Of a stretch of DNA of 64,000 bases, positions 35,376 to 44,397 are shown in pieces. The translations under genes and the position numbers were made by a program. The DNA lies in contig NZ_QMKH01000004.1 in NCBI RefSeq assembly GCF_003290125.1, positions 124,001 through 188,000 of the forward strand. Direction: 5' to 3'. How positions within the stretch are numbered: position 1 is the first letter of the stretch; each line of letters begins with the position of its first letter. This DNA is from Microvirga flavescens (GTDB lineage Bacteria > Pseudomonadota > Alphaproteobacteria > Rhizobiales > Beijerinckiaceae). The notes beneath the pieces are model-generated. The model was not told the DNA's origin. It did not search any database and saw only the letters and a list, made by a program, of their open reading frames with translations.

Positions 35376-36950
35376 GTGCCGCTCCGACAGGATCTGTCCC
35401 CCTTGCTGACTCCGCGCCGCCGCGACGTGCTCGCGTATCTGGGCGTTTCCGTAGCCGGATTTGGCCTTACGTCCCCGGCATTAGCCCAAACGCCTCAATC
35501 CTTCATTCAGGCACGCATGGGCGATGGGCAGAAGTTCGACCCTAGCGCGGTTATCGATATCGCACGCCAGTTGGCCAAGAAGCCGTTCGTGCCGCAGCCG
35601 AACGACCTGCCGGACGCCTTCGCCAATCTCAATTACGACCAATACATTTCCATCAAGACCCGCAGCCCGTTCCAGATCTGGGCGGGCGAGAATCGCGGCA
35701 TCTTCGTCGAGCCGCTCCATCGCGGCTTCGTCTTCACCAACGCCGTCGATCTCTACCTCGTCGAGGACGAGGCGATCCGCCGCGTCGGCTATGACGCCTC
35801 CCTGTACAATTTCAACGGCGTGACGCCGCCCAACAATCTCGGGGATATCGGCTTCTCCGGCTTCAGGCTGCTCGCGAGCCCGGGAGACGGCCCGGCCTAC
35901 GATTTCGCGATCATCCAGGGAGCGACATTCTTCCGCGCCCTGGCCAAGGGGCAGAACTTCGGGGCGATGGCGAGGGCCTTGACCCTCAAGCCCGCCGAAG
36001 TGCGCGGCGAGGAATTCCCCTTCTTCCGCGCGTTCTGGTTGGAGCGTCCGGCGGTGGGCGGCAACAGCATCACCATTCACGGCGTCCTCGATTCCGAATC
36101 GACCAGCGGCGCCGTCCGCATGACTTTCCGCCCCGGCGACATGACCATCGTCGATGTGGAGACGACGCTCTTCCCCCGCGTGAATCTCGAGCATGTCGGC
36201 CTCGGCGGCATTGGCTCGACATACTTCTTCGGTCCCAACGACCGTCGGAACATCGACGACATCCGCCCCGCCGTTTACGAATCGACGGGCCTCCAGATGT
36301 TCAACGGCAAGGGCGAATGGCTCTGGCGTCCGCTTCACAACCCCGAGACGCTCCAGATTTCCGCGTTCGTGGACAACGCCCCGAAAGGCTTCGGGCTGGT
36401 CCAGCGTGAACGGTCCTACGAGACGTTTCAGGACGACGACCAACGGTTCGAGCGTCGCCCGAGCGTCTGGATCGAGCCTCTGGGCGACTGGGGGCAAGGC
36501 AGCGTTCAGCTCCTCGAAATTCCAACCGATTCAGAGATCAACGACAACATTCTGACCTACTGGCGCCCCAAGGCCGTCATGGCGGGCGGGTCGGAGGTTT
36601 CGCTGGCCTACCGGCAATATTGGTGCTGGACGCCGCCCGAGCGGCCTCCGCTGGCGACCGTGATCGCGACCCGCACCGGCCAGGGACGTTCCGGCCGCCG
36701 TCGCCGTTTTGTGGTCGATTTTGCAGGCGATACTCTAGCTGGCACCCCTGTTGGGGATCTCAAGGCCGTCTTGAATGTCGGACCAGGCTCGTTTCAGAAT
36801 CTGAAGCTGTGGGCTTATCCGGAGAGAAAGGCGGTCCGCGTCGCTTTTGAGCTTGACCCAGGCAACGAAAACGCGTGTGAGATGCGCCTCATCCTTGAAG
36901 CTGGTGGGAAGCAGATTAGCGAGACATGGCTCTATCGTTGGACACCGTAA
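35376..36950 (+). CDS. opgG: Periplasmic glucan biosynthesis protein (MdoG/OpgG-OpgD family)
   Basis: A 524-residue protein with a GTG start; a stop codon lies five codons upstream, so this is the earliest possible start. The N-terminus has a twin-arginine signal (RRRDVLAYLGVSVAGFGL), followed by the MdoG domain (YDQYISIKTRSPFQIWAG, FHRGFVF-like LHRGFVFTNAVDLY). The family shapes osmoregulated periplasmic glucans made by OpgH, whose gene overlaps it by 25 bp. The Tat signal is more typical of the OpgD branch, so the G/D choice is open. Confidence 0.92.
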   Translation: MPLRQDLSPLLTPRRRDVLAYLGVSVAGFGLTSPALAQTPQSFIQARMGDGQKFDPSAVIDIARQLAKKPFVPQPNDLPDAFANLNYDQYISIKTRSPFQIWAGENRGIFVEPLHRGFVFTNAVDLYLVEDEAIRRVGYDASLYNFNGVTPPNNLGDIGFSGFRLLASPGDGPAYDFAIIQGATFFRALAKGQNFGAMARALTLKPAEVRGEEFPFFRAFWLERPAVGGNSITIHGVLDSESTSGAVRMTFRPGDMTIVDVETTLFPRVNLEHVGLGGIGSTYFFGPNDRRNIDDIRPAVYESTGLQMFNGKGEWLWRPLHNPETLQISAFVDNAPKGFGLVQRERSYETFQDDDQRFERRPSVWIEPLGDWGQGSVQLLEIPTDSEINDNILTYWRPKAVMAGGSEVSLAYRQYWCWTPPERPPLATVIATRTGQGRSGRRRRFVVDFAGDTLAGTPVGDLKAVLNVGPGSFQNLKLWAYPERKAVRVAFELDPGNENACEMRLILEAGGKQISETWLYRWTP

Positions 36951-39106
36951 GTCCCGATGCGGACTCCTCCGCCTCCGCGCGGTTGGGCGCCGCCATGCCA
37001 CCTGAGAGCCGTCTCGACATGCCGACCCAGTCGCTCAGGCGCTGGTCGGACTCTCAGGAGCGCAAGTTCCTCGTCAATCCCCGGACGCCCCTGCTCGCCC
37101 GCCTGTTCGTCTTCGGTGGCGCTCTCGCACTGACAGTCTACGGCACCTACGAGATGTACCAGGTCGTGTCGGTGAGCCGCACGACGATCCTCCAGTGGGT
37201 CCTCGTCGCGCTGTTCACGGTCAACTTTTCCTGGATCGCACTGGCCTTCACGAGCGCGATCCTCGGTTTCCTCGTCCTGCTCAACCGCCCGGGACTGCCC
37301 GCCTTCCCGAATGCCTTGAAGAGCCGCACGGCCATCGTGATGCCGGTCTATAACGAGCAGACCGCGCGGACATATGCGGCGCTCGAAGCCATTCACGAAT
37401 CCGTCGAGGCGACCGGCCTCGGAGAACATTTCGATTATTTCATCCTCTCCGACACCACGAACGCGGACGCGTGGGTTGCGGAGGAACGGGCCTTCCTCGG
37501 CTTACGCGAGCGGATGGGGCCGAATGCGCGGCTCTATTACCGTCACCGCCCCAAGAACTATCACCGCAAGGCCGGCAATATCGCGGATTTCGTCTCACGT
37601 TGGGGCGGACACTACGATCACATGCTCGTTCTTGACGCGGATTCGCTCATGACGGGCGAGTGCATCGTTCGCCTCACGGGGGCGATGGAGGCCGACCCGG
37701 ACGCCGGCATCATCCAGAGCCTTCCCCTCATCATCAATCGCAACACGCTTTTCGCGCGCCTTCAGCAGTTCGCTGCCCGCGTCACGGGGCCGGTGATCGC
37801 CACAGGCCTTTCCGCATGGATGGGCCGGGACGGCAATTACTGGGGGCACAACGCCATCATCCGCACCAAGGCGTTCGCAGCGCATGGCGGGTTGCCGGAC
37901 CTGAAGGGCAAGCCGCCGCTCGGCGGGCACATCCTCAGCCACGACTTCGTGGAAGCCGCCCTGCTGCGCCGCGCGGGGTGGACCGTCTACATGCTGCCGG
38001 AACTGGAAGGCTCTTACGAGGAGAGTCCGCCGTCGCTGATCGATCTTGCCGCGCGCGACCGGCGCTGGTGCCAGGGCAACCTGCAGCACATGCGCGTCAT
38101 GCTGGCGAGAGGCCTCAAGCTGCCGACGCGACAGCATTTCGCGACCGGCATCATGTCCTATCTCGCCTCGCCCTTCTGGCTGTTCCAGTTGATCGTCGGT
38201 ATCGCTCTCGTTCTTCAGACGACCTACATCCGCCCGGAATATTTCGCGAAGGACTTCCGCCTCTATCCGATCTGGCCGCGTTTCGATCCCGAGCGCGCGC
38301 TGGCGCTTTTCGCGCTGACCATGAGCATCCTGATAGCGCCTAAGATCTTCGGTCTCTTCCTGATGCTGCTGCAGTCGGAAAACCGGCGCGCTTGCGGTGG
38401 GGCGATCAGGCTTGTGGTCTCGACGCTTCTCGAAATCATCCTGGCCGCTCTCTTCGCGCCGATCCTCATGCTGATCCAATCCGGATCGGTGTTCCAGATC
38501 CTGCTCGGCCGGGATACGGGCTGGCAACCGCAACGGCGTGATGACGGGTCGATCCCGCTCAAAGACATCGTTCGTCGGCATCGCTGGCACACCGTGCTCG
38601 GCGTGTTCACGGGTGTTTCCGCCTTCCTCATCGCGACCTCCCTGTTCCTCTGGATGTCGCCGACGATTGTCGGTCTGCTTCTCGCCATTCCCCTTTCCTG
38701 GCTCAGCGGACAGCTCGGAATCGGCCTGGCCTTGAAGAGGATGGGGCTGCTGATGACCCCTGAGGAGCGTACGCCTCCGGCCATTGCGCAGCGGGCCAAC
38801 GCGCTTCAGCAGATCAATGCAGTCTCCGGCCTCGACGACGCGGATGCGCTCATGGCGCTCTACGTTGATCCCGCCATCCGCCAGCAACATCTCGACATGC
38901 TGCCGCCACCCTCTCATCGCAAGCGCGGTGACATTGAAACGGATCGTGCCCTCGCCGAAGCAAAGCTCGCCGACGCGCAGACCATTGAAGAGGCTCTGGC
39001 GTGGCTGAAGCCCAAGGAGCGCATGGTCGTGTTGCACGACCGCGCCCTGTTCGCGATGGCGATGTCCCTCAAGTCAGGGCAGTTGGAAACGCAGGCGGCT
39101 GAGTAA
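36926..39106 (+). CDS. opgH: Glucans biosynthesis glucosyltransferase OpgH
   Basis: A 726-residue inner-membrane glycosyltransferase family 2 enzyme. It has two N-terminal membrane helices, a catalytic domain with FILSDTTN, DADS (LVLDADSLMTG) and the processive D...QxxRW-like motif in RDRRWCQGNLQH, then several C-terminal helices. It polymerises the glucose backbone of osmoregulated periplasmic glucan from UDP-glucose. It overlaps opgG by 25 bp, so the two are coupled. Confidence 0.96.
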   Translation: MALSLDTVSPDADSSASARLGAAMPPESRLDMPTQSLRRWSDSQERKFLVNPRTPLLARLFVFGGALALTVYGTYEMYQVVSVSRTTILQWVLVALFTVNFSWIALAFTSAILGFLVLLNRPGLPAFPNALKSRTAIVMPVYNEQTARTYAALEAIHESVEATGLGEHFDYFILSDTTNADAWVAEERAFLGLRERMGPNARLYYRHRPKNYHRKAGNIADFVSRWGGHYDHMLVLDADSLMTGECIVRLTGAMEADPDAGIIQSLPLIINRNTLFARLQQFAARVTGPVIATGLSAWMGRDGNYWGHNAIIRTKAFAAHGGLPDLKGKPPLGGHILSHDFVEAALLRRAGWTVYMLPELEGSYEESPPSLIDLAARDRRWCQGNLQHMRVMLARGLKLPTRQHFATGIMSYLASPFWLFQLIVGIALVLQTTYIRPEYFAKDFRLYPIWPRFDPERALALFALTMSILIAPKIFGLFLMLLQSENRRACGGAIRLVVSTLLEIILAALFAPILMLIQSGSVFQILLGRDTGWQPQRRDDGSIPLKDIVRRHRWHTVLGVFTGVSAFLIATSLFLWMSPTIVGLLLAIPLSWLSGQLGIGLALKRMGLLMTPEERTPPAIAQRANALQQINAVSGLDDADALMALYVDPAIRQQHLDMLPPPSHRKRGDIETDRALAEAKLADAQTIEEALAWLKPKERMVVLHDRALFAMAMSLKSGQLETQAAE

Positions 39107-39371
39107 GCCCATCGCCTCCGCGTCAGCTACCGGCCGCGCGCGAGCGGCAACTCAAAACAAAGCTTGCGGCGGAACGCCAGATCAATACCGGGTTACGCTT
39201 CGCTCATAAGAGCATCATTGAACGCCGGTTATTCGCCCGCATTAGCCAGAACGTATTTCAAAGGGACACGGATCAAGTTGCTGGCCCGATGACCGCAGGC
39301 CGCAGTGCGATAAGACCGATCAATGAGCGCGCAGGCCCTGGCCAACTCGCCGGCGAGACCGCGTAGACGCA

Positions 39372-41015
39372 TCAGGAGGCGAGACGGCTCGGCTTGAGCT
39401 CTCCGCTCTGCTCCAGCAACGAGTGGCCGGTTGCGGCGATGTGCGCCTCGATGCGCTTGAGGTCGCGCACGATGTCGAGCTGGAGGGCGCTGGTATCGCC
39501 CGCCGCCTTGCCCGCGCGCAGTTGCTCAAGGTGGCTTTGCGTGATGGTACGCTCCAGCTCGCGGAAATGCTCCTTTTCAGCCACGAGGCGGCGTGCGGAG
39601 GCGATGTCCTGGAACATCAGCACGGACGCGGCGAGCTGAAGGTGCTCGAGCAGGTTGGCGTGCATACGCGTGATATCCGCAAGCGCTTCCTTCGGCAGGC
39701 GCAGGTGGTTCTTGATGCGCTTGGCGGCAAGCTCCATCAGGTTCTTGTCGACGATGTCGCCCACATGTTCGAGGTTGATGGCGAAGGCGAGAATGTCAGA
39801 GAGACGCTTTGCCTCCTGCTCGCTCAACGCCTCGTGGTTGATCGAGCTGAGATAGCGCCTGACCGCGCTGTAGAGCCTGTCAACGACGTCATCCGTCCGC
39901 GTCACGGCCTCGACCTGGCTCATGTCGCCGTGCTGGAACAGATCCTGCGATCCACGCAGCATGGTCTCGACCACGTCCGCCATGCGCAACACTTCCCGCG
40001 CGGCGTTCGAGAGCGCGACGGAGGGCGTATCGAGCGCGTCCGTATCGAGATATTGCGGCGTGCCGGGATCCGACGCCTTGACCTGCTCCGGAAGGACGCG
40101 CCGCAGCATCCGCCCGATGGCCGGGAGCGGCAGGATGAAGATGAGCGCCAGAGCCACGTTGAACAACGTATGGAAATTCGCGGCGAGACGCGCAGGGTCG
40201 GCCTCGAACCTGGCAAGGTAGCTCACGGTTTGCGGCAGGAAGGGCAGCGCAACCGCACAACCGAGCAAGCGCATGGCGAGATTGCCGACCGGCACCCGCA
40301 ACTTGACCGGATCGCCGCCCGTGCCTTCGAGCAAGGGGTTGAGAGCCGTGCCGAGATTGGCGCCGAGAACCATCGCCAGGGCAGAATGATTGTCGATGAC
40401 CCCGGCGGTTGCCAGCGACATGATGAACAGCATCGCCGCGACGCTCGAATGCGCGGCCCACGCGAGAACGCCGGCGAGAAGAACGAGGATGATCGGGTCC
40501 GGCGCGATGGCAGCCAGCACGCTCTTCAGGACGGCGGAGGATTCGATGGGGTGAATGGTTTCGCTGAGCAGATGCAGCGAGAGCAGCATCAGGCCGAGAC
40601 CGATGGTCACCCGCCCAAGGTCGCGTACCCGGCTCGTCGAGCCTTGGCGGTATGCAACGAACCCGGCGAAGATGAGCACGGGGAAAATCAGCGAGATATC
40701 GAAGGACAGAACCTGGACGATCAGGGTGGAGCCCACATTCGCGCCGAGCATCACCGCCAGGGCCGGCACGAGATCCACCGCCCCGCCCGCCGTGAACGAG
40801 GAGACCATGAGCGCCGTTGCCGTGCTGCTTTGAAGCACGGTGGTCACGCCCAGCCCCGCGAAGAACGCCCTGAGGCGGGTGCTGAGCCCGACGCCGAGAA
40901 TCCAGCGCAGATCGCTGCCGAACGCGCGCTGCACCCCGCTATTGACCATGTTGATGCCCCACAAAAGCAGGGCAATCTCACCGAGAAGGTGAACAAGGAC
41001 GGCGGTGGCGGACAT
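39372..41015 (-). CDS. Na/Pi cotransporter family protein with C-terminal PhoU-like domain
   Basis: A 547-residue protein with the two Na/Pi cotransport repeats. The QSSTATALMVSSFTAGG segment near residue 62 and the second-repeat AHSSVAAMLFIMSLATAG are the characteristic QSS/HSS motifs. The last ~200 residues are helical and charged, resembling PhoU. Bacterial members (YjbB/NptA type) move phosphate across the inner membrane with sodium. It is a single gene, with 265 bp of featureless sequence separating it from opgH. Confidence 0.92.
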   Translation of the reverse strand: MSATAVLVHLLGEIALLLWGINMVNSGVQRAFGSDLRWILGVGLSTRLRAFFAGLGVTTVLQSSTATALMVSSFTAGGAVDLVPALAVMLGANVGSTLIVQVLSFDISLIFPVLIFAGFVAYRQGSTSRVRDLGRVTIGLGLMLLSLHLLSETIHPIESSAVLKSVLAAIAPDPIILVLLAGVLAWAAHSSVAAMLFIMSLATAGVIDNHSALAMVLGANLGTALNPLLEGTGGDPVKLRVPVGNLAMRLLGCAVALPFLPQTVSYLARFEADPARLAANFHTLFNVALALIFILPLPAIGRMLRRVLPEQVKASDPGTPQYLDTDALDTPSVALSNAAREVLRMADVVETMLRGSQDLFQHGDMSQVEAVTRTDDVVDRLYSAVRRYLSSINHEALSEQEAKRLSDILAFAINLEHVGDIVDKNLMELAAKRIKNHLRLPKEALADITRMHANLLEHLQLAASVLMFQDIASARRLVAEKEHFRELERTITQSHLEQLRAGKAAGDTSALQLDIVRDLKRIEAHIAATGHSLLEQSGELKPSRLAS

Positions 41016-41347
41016 TCAGCTCCCCTAGCGGTGCGGATGAGGTGGGCTCGGCTGCATAGGCTGTCATGAGCGTTCAGGCAATCGAAGCCGGCTAATAATA
41101 GGGATAAATCGTAACATTGCCACCAAGGAAAATGGAAAACCTTCTCGGGCCCAGCCGGGAAGGAGTTTAAATTCCGCTTTGGGCGGGCATTGCTCTTTCC
41201 CCGGAGGTCAGGCCCTCATGAATTGTCCTGTGGGATTCCCACACTCAAGCCGCCCTCAAGCGCACCCGGCCCTTGAGTCATCCCGGTTCAAGAGAGATTC
41301 TCGCCTCGTTTCAAACTGACGGATTCGGGGCCGAAGAGGCTTGGTTC
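41016..41347. other. Intergenic region with no recognised gene
   Basis: This stretch separates two divergent genes (the Na/Pi transporter and thymidine kinase) and must hold both promoters. I see no convincing ORF, RNA structure or repeat. It includes a modest AT-rich patch at about 41090-41120 that could contain the transporter promoter. Confidence 0.6.
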
Positions 41348-41965
41348 ATGGCTAAACTGCATTTTCATTATTCGGTGATGAACGCCGGCAAGACGACCCA
41401 GCTCCTGCAGGTGCGGCACAATTACATCGAGAACGGCGGCCTGGTCCTGCTGTTCACGAGCGCCCTCGACGATCGCGCCGGCGTCGGCAGGGTTTCGTCC
41501 CGCATCGGGCTCTCGGCGGAAGCCGTTCCGCTGCGCAAGAGCGACGACCTGCGGGCCATCGTCTCGGAAATCCATAGGAAAACGCCGGTGACCGTCGTCC
41601 TGATCGACGAGGTTCAGTTCCTGACGCCTGAGCATATCTGGCAGGCCGCGCACCTTGTGGACGAATTCAATGTCCCGGTGATGACCTACGGCCTGAAAAA
41701 CAACGTTTTCGGCGAACTGTTCAGCCCCGCCATCTGCACCCTTCTGGCGTTGGCGGAGGACATCAAGGAGATCAAGCAGCTTTGCCATTGTGGCCGCAAG
41801 GCAACGATGATCCTGCGCTACGATCCCGACGGGAAGGCCGTCAAAACCGGTGAGGTCATCGAGATCGGCGGCGAGAGCCGCTACATTTCGGTTTGCCGCC
41901 CCCATTGGGTCGAGGGCGACATCGGGGCTTCAAGGCGCGCGGCGCTCACATGCGCCGCGGCGTAA
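41348..41965 (+). CDS. tdk: Thymidine kinase
   Basis: The 205-residue type II thymidine kinase starts MAKLHFHYSVMNAGKTTQLL, carrying the P-loop NAGKTTQ. It has VVLIDEVQFL as Walker B-like motif and a zinc-binding region with CHCGRKA. It phosphorylates thymidine for the salvage pathway. The open frame upstream to 41273 is not conserved and AAGAGG lies before the chosen ATG. A hairpin covers the stop codon. Confidence 0.96.
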   Translation: MAKLHFHYSVMNAGKTTQLLQVRHNYIENGGLVLLFTSALDDRAGVGRVSSRIGLSAEAVPLRKSDDLRAIVSEIHRKTPVTVVLIDEVQFLTPEHIWQAAHLVDEFNVPVMTYGLKNNVFGELFSPAICTLLALAEDIKEIKQLCHCGRKATMILRYDPDGKAVKTGEVIEIGGESRYISVCRPHWVEGDIGASRRAALTCAAA

Positions 41966-41981
41966 GCTTCAAAGCTTATGC
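41960..41981. terminator. Tetraloop hairpin between convergent tdk and glutathione transferase genes
   Basis: The arms GCGTAAGCT (41960-41968) and AGCTTATGC (41973-41981) pair with one G-U and close a TCAA loop. The stem lies over both stop codons. There is no strong T-run, so efficiency as terminator is uncertain; it may serve as a shared 3' end. Confidence 0.5.
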
Positions 41982-42683
41982 GGGCCGGCTCGGAATGTTG
42001 AGCCCGCGCTGCACGGCGGGGCGCGCCAGGCCGCGCTCCAGCCATGCCGGAACGAGCTTGAGGCTGTCGAACTCGACGAGCTCACCGGCGCCATAAAAGC
42101 CGACCAGATTGCGCACCCAGCCGAGCAGGGAAATGTCGGCAATGGTGTAATCGTCGCCCATGATCCACTCCCGCCCGGCGAGCCGGCTTTCAAGAACGCC
42201 GAGCAGGCGCTTGGACTCGCCGCGGTAACGCTCGAGTGGACGCTTGTCCTCGATCTCCCGGCCCGCGAATTTGTGGAAATAGCCAAGCTGCCCGAACATG
42301 GGCCCGACAGCCGCCATCTGGAAGATGACCCATTGGATGGTCTCGTAACGCCGCACGGGGTCCACGGGTATGAACTTACCGGTCTTCTCAGCAAGATACA
42401 GGAGGATCGCGCCGGATTCGAAAAGGCCGAAAGGCGCACCGCCCGGACCATTGGGGTCGATGATGGCGGGGATCTTGCCGTTGGGGTTGAGCGAGAGGAA
42501 TTCCGGCGTCCAGGTTTCGTTCTTGCCGATATCGATCAAATGCGCCTCGTAGGGCAGCCCCGTCTCCTCCAGCATGATGGAAACCTTGACCCCGTTCGGC
42601 GTCGGCAGGGAATAAAGCTGGATCCGATCGGGATGCTGCGCGGGCCAGCGAGACGTGATCGGAAAATCGGACAAAGCGGGCAT
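41976..42683 (-). CDS. Glutathione S-transferase family protein (YfcG/Ure2-like)
   Basis: A 235-residue protein with an N-terminal thioredoxin-like domain (IQLYSLPTPNGVKVSIMLEE, LNPNGKIPAIIDPNG, LFESGAILLYLAEKTG) and an all-helical C-terminal domain (WIMGDDYTIADISLLGWV). The ESGAILLYLAEK segment binds the gamma-glutamyl part of glutathione. The TPNG motif resembles disulfide-bond reductases of the YfcG/nu class. It is convergent with tdk. Confidence 0.92.
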   Translation of the reverse strand: MPALSDFPITSRWPAQHPDRIQLYSLPTPNGVKVSIMLEETGLPYEAHLIDIGKNETWTPEFLSLNPNGKIPAIIDPNGPGGAPFGLFESGAILLYLAEKTGKFIPVDPVRRYETIQWVIFQMAAVGPMFGQLGYFHKFAGREIEDKRPLERYRGESKRLLGVLESRLAGREWIMGDDYTIADISLLGWVRNLVGFYGAGELVEFDSLKLVPAWLERGLARPAVQRGLNIPSRPA

Positions 42684-42827
42684 GGGAAATTCCTTAGGGG
42701 CTTCTTGGTGAGAGCTCAGGGATCACCGATACCACTTCTGAATAAGTTCTCAACGGGCGCAAGAGAATGGCAGGATTGCCCTTTCCACCAGTCGGGAGGG
42801 CATGATGACCACCGCCATCAAGACGCC

Positions 42828-43880
42828 ATGACGACTCACCATTCCACGGGCTATGCCCCCTCCCCGAGCTTGGGAGAACTCAACGCCAAGCTGAAAAACG
42901 GCTCATGGAAAAGAGTGAGCGAATGCCTGGCTTGCCAATCTCGCCATATCGAAAGTTTCGCAAACCTGCGACGCATCGCTTACGACCGCTGCCGCTCTTG
43001 TGGATTTACATTCGCGAACCCGCCACCTCCGGATGAGGTGTTGTCTGAGTTCTACAACACGCCATTCTACAACAATTACCGAAAACTCGAAGCCGCGCGG
43101 ATTGCCGTCCAGCCCTACTTTACCGTGAGCTTCAACGATCTGCGCCGCCTATCGCGTTGGATCACCGTGGAGCGTTCCGCTGCCATACTCGATTTCGGTT
43201 GTGGCCCCGGCAGTTTTCTCGCGCTTCTCAGGGATGAATTTGGCTACGAAAATGTCGAAGGCCTCGAACTGAACACGGCAAGCGTACAGGTCGCCCAAAG
43301 AAGCTACGACTTACGGATCGCTTCCAAAATCGAGGAGCTGCGCACAAAGCAATATGACCTGGTGATCCTCATCGAGGTCATCGAGCATATTCCGGATCCG
43401 AAGGAGGTTCTCAGAACGATCTCTAGCCTCCTCAAGCCCGGAGGCGCACTTTTCATTACGACCGATTCCGTCAGGAACATACCGGCCCGATATTTTCCTT
43501 CCCATTGCGGGCACTACACCGGCCCCAGCCATGTCAGCCTGTTCACGGAACAGGCCATGACCGAAATGCTGACCCAATCCGGCTTTCGCGTAGAGAGACT
43601 TGAGGCCGACAGATCGCAGGAGCTTTTCGGCAACTTCGTCGCGAGCCCTTTCTACAAGCTGGATTTTCTCAGTCCACGCTCCAACGACGACCTTGTCGAT
43701 GTCCTCTACGTGCCCAACAAATTCGGACGCCTGCTTGGCCTGCGCCCCCGGCGCTCCCTGCCCTCGTTTCTGCGTAAGATGAAGCGGATCGACTCCATCA
43801 TAGCCAATGCTGCAGCGAAATTTCTCGCTACTCCTCCCACCGAGCACTTGTTCGTCCTCGCACGGAAGGAAGAGGCTTAG
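42828..43880 (+). CDS. SAM-dependent methyltransferase with N-terminal zinc-finger-like domain
   Basis: A 351-residue protein from the ATG at 42828. An N-terminal CxxC...CxxC region (ECLACQ at about 28, DRCRSCGF at about 51) resembles the putative zinc-binding domain found before many class I methyltransferases. The SAM-binding fold follows with DFGCGPGSFLALL (about 119-131), VEGLELN and the post-I ILIEVIEHIPDP. Such proteins often act in sugar or glycan methylation, but no sugar-pathway genes adjoin it. The substrate is unknown. Confidence 0.85.
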   Translation: MTTHHSTGYAPSPSLGELNAKLKNGSWKRVSECLACQSRHIESFANLRRIAYDRCRSCGFTFANPPPPDEVLSEFYNTPFYNNYRKLEAARIAVQPYFTVSFNDLRRLSRWITVERSAAILDFGCGPGSFLALLRDEFGYENVEGLELNTASVQVAQRSYDLRIASKIEELRTKQYDLVILIEVIEHIPDPKEVLRTISSLLKPGGALFITTDSVRNIPARYFPSHCGHYTGPSHVSLFTEQAMTEMLTQSGFRVERLEADRSQELFGNFVASPFYKLDFLSPRSNDDLVDVLYVPNKFGRLLGLRPRRSLPSFLRKMKRIDSIIANAAAKFLATPPTEHLFVLARKEEA

Positions 43881-44125
43881 CGAGCGCTTCGCAGCGCGAG
43901 AAACAAACCGAGCAGCGACAGCGCACCTGTGAGCGCGACAATCGAACTCCAGCCGCCGTGCTGCCAGAACCAGCCGCCGACCGAGCCGGTGATGCTCGAT
44001 CCCGCATAGTAGAACAGCAGATAGAGCGAGGCGGCGTGTCCCTTGGCCGGGCCCGCCAGTGGCCCGACGGAGCCGCTCGCCACCGAATGGCCGATGAAGA
44101 AACCGGTGGTGACGACGCGCCCGGT
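43877..44125 (-). pseudogene. C-terminal fragment of a YnfM-like MFS transporter
   Basis: The minus-strand frame encodes only the last helices of a major facilitator, with the typical GHSVASGSVG...KGHAASLYLLFYYAGSS segment and a final ALRSAR*. Family similarity fades at about 44118-44125, just before the tRNA fragment at 44151. There is no start codon or promoter for the fragment, and the first ~300 residues of a normal transporter are absent. The gene was probably cut by an event at the tRNA locus. The upstream boundary is approximate. Confidence 0.75.
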
Positions 44126-44150
44126 AAGATTGGGTTCTAGACCGTTGTAG

Positions 44151-44202
44151 TAAATGGCGACCCCGGCAGGGCTCGAACCTGCGACCTACTGCTTAGAAGG
44201 CA
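44151..44202. repeat. attL: 52-bp copy of the tRNA-Arg 3' half
   Basis: All 52 bases are identical to 57444-57495. The copy contains the anticodon arm, T arm and CCA end of the tRNA but not its 5' part, so it is not a functional tRNA. The identity ends sharply at 44203, as expected at the edge of an integrase crossover. Confidence 0.95.
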
Positions 44203-44306
44203 AGTTCGAGCCCATTTCAGTGCCTAACATGGCAGAACATCTGCCTATCCACAATTCCTTAAAAATCATGAGGTTGCCGCTTCATGCTCGATGCCGTTAA
44301 TATCAT

Positions 44307-44354
44307 CGGGTAACGCCTACTAACACCCCTCATCTGTTACCCCGGCGTTACCCG
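44307..44354. promoter_or_regulatory. Possible integrase arm-type sites (GTTACCCG) inside attL
   Basis: Three related octamers occur here: CGGGTAAC at 44307-44314 (inverted), GTTACCCC at 44336-44343 and GTTACCCG at 44347-44354. The first and last form an 11-bp inverted repeat (CGGGTAACGCC with GGCGTTACCCG). The same octamer appears twice next to the right repeat at 57369-57388. This pattern fits accessory binding sites for the integrase or its helper, though an operator for the int gene is also possible. Confidence 0.5.
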
Positions 44355-44397
44355 AACGGCTCACTGCCATTCGGAATATGGGTCGCTGGAGGCATCA

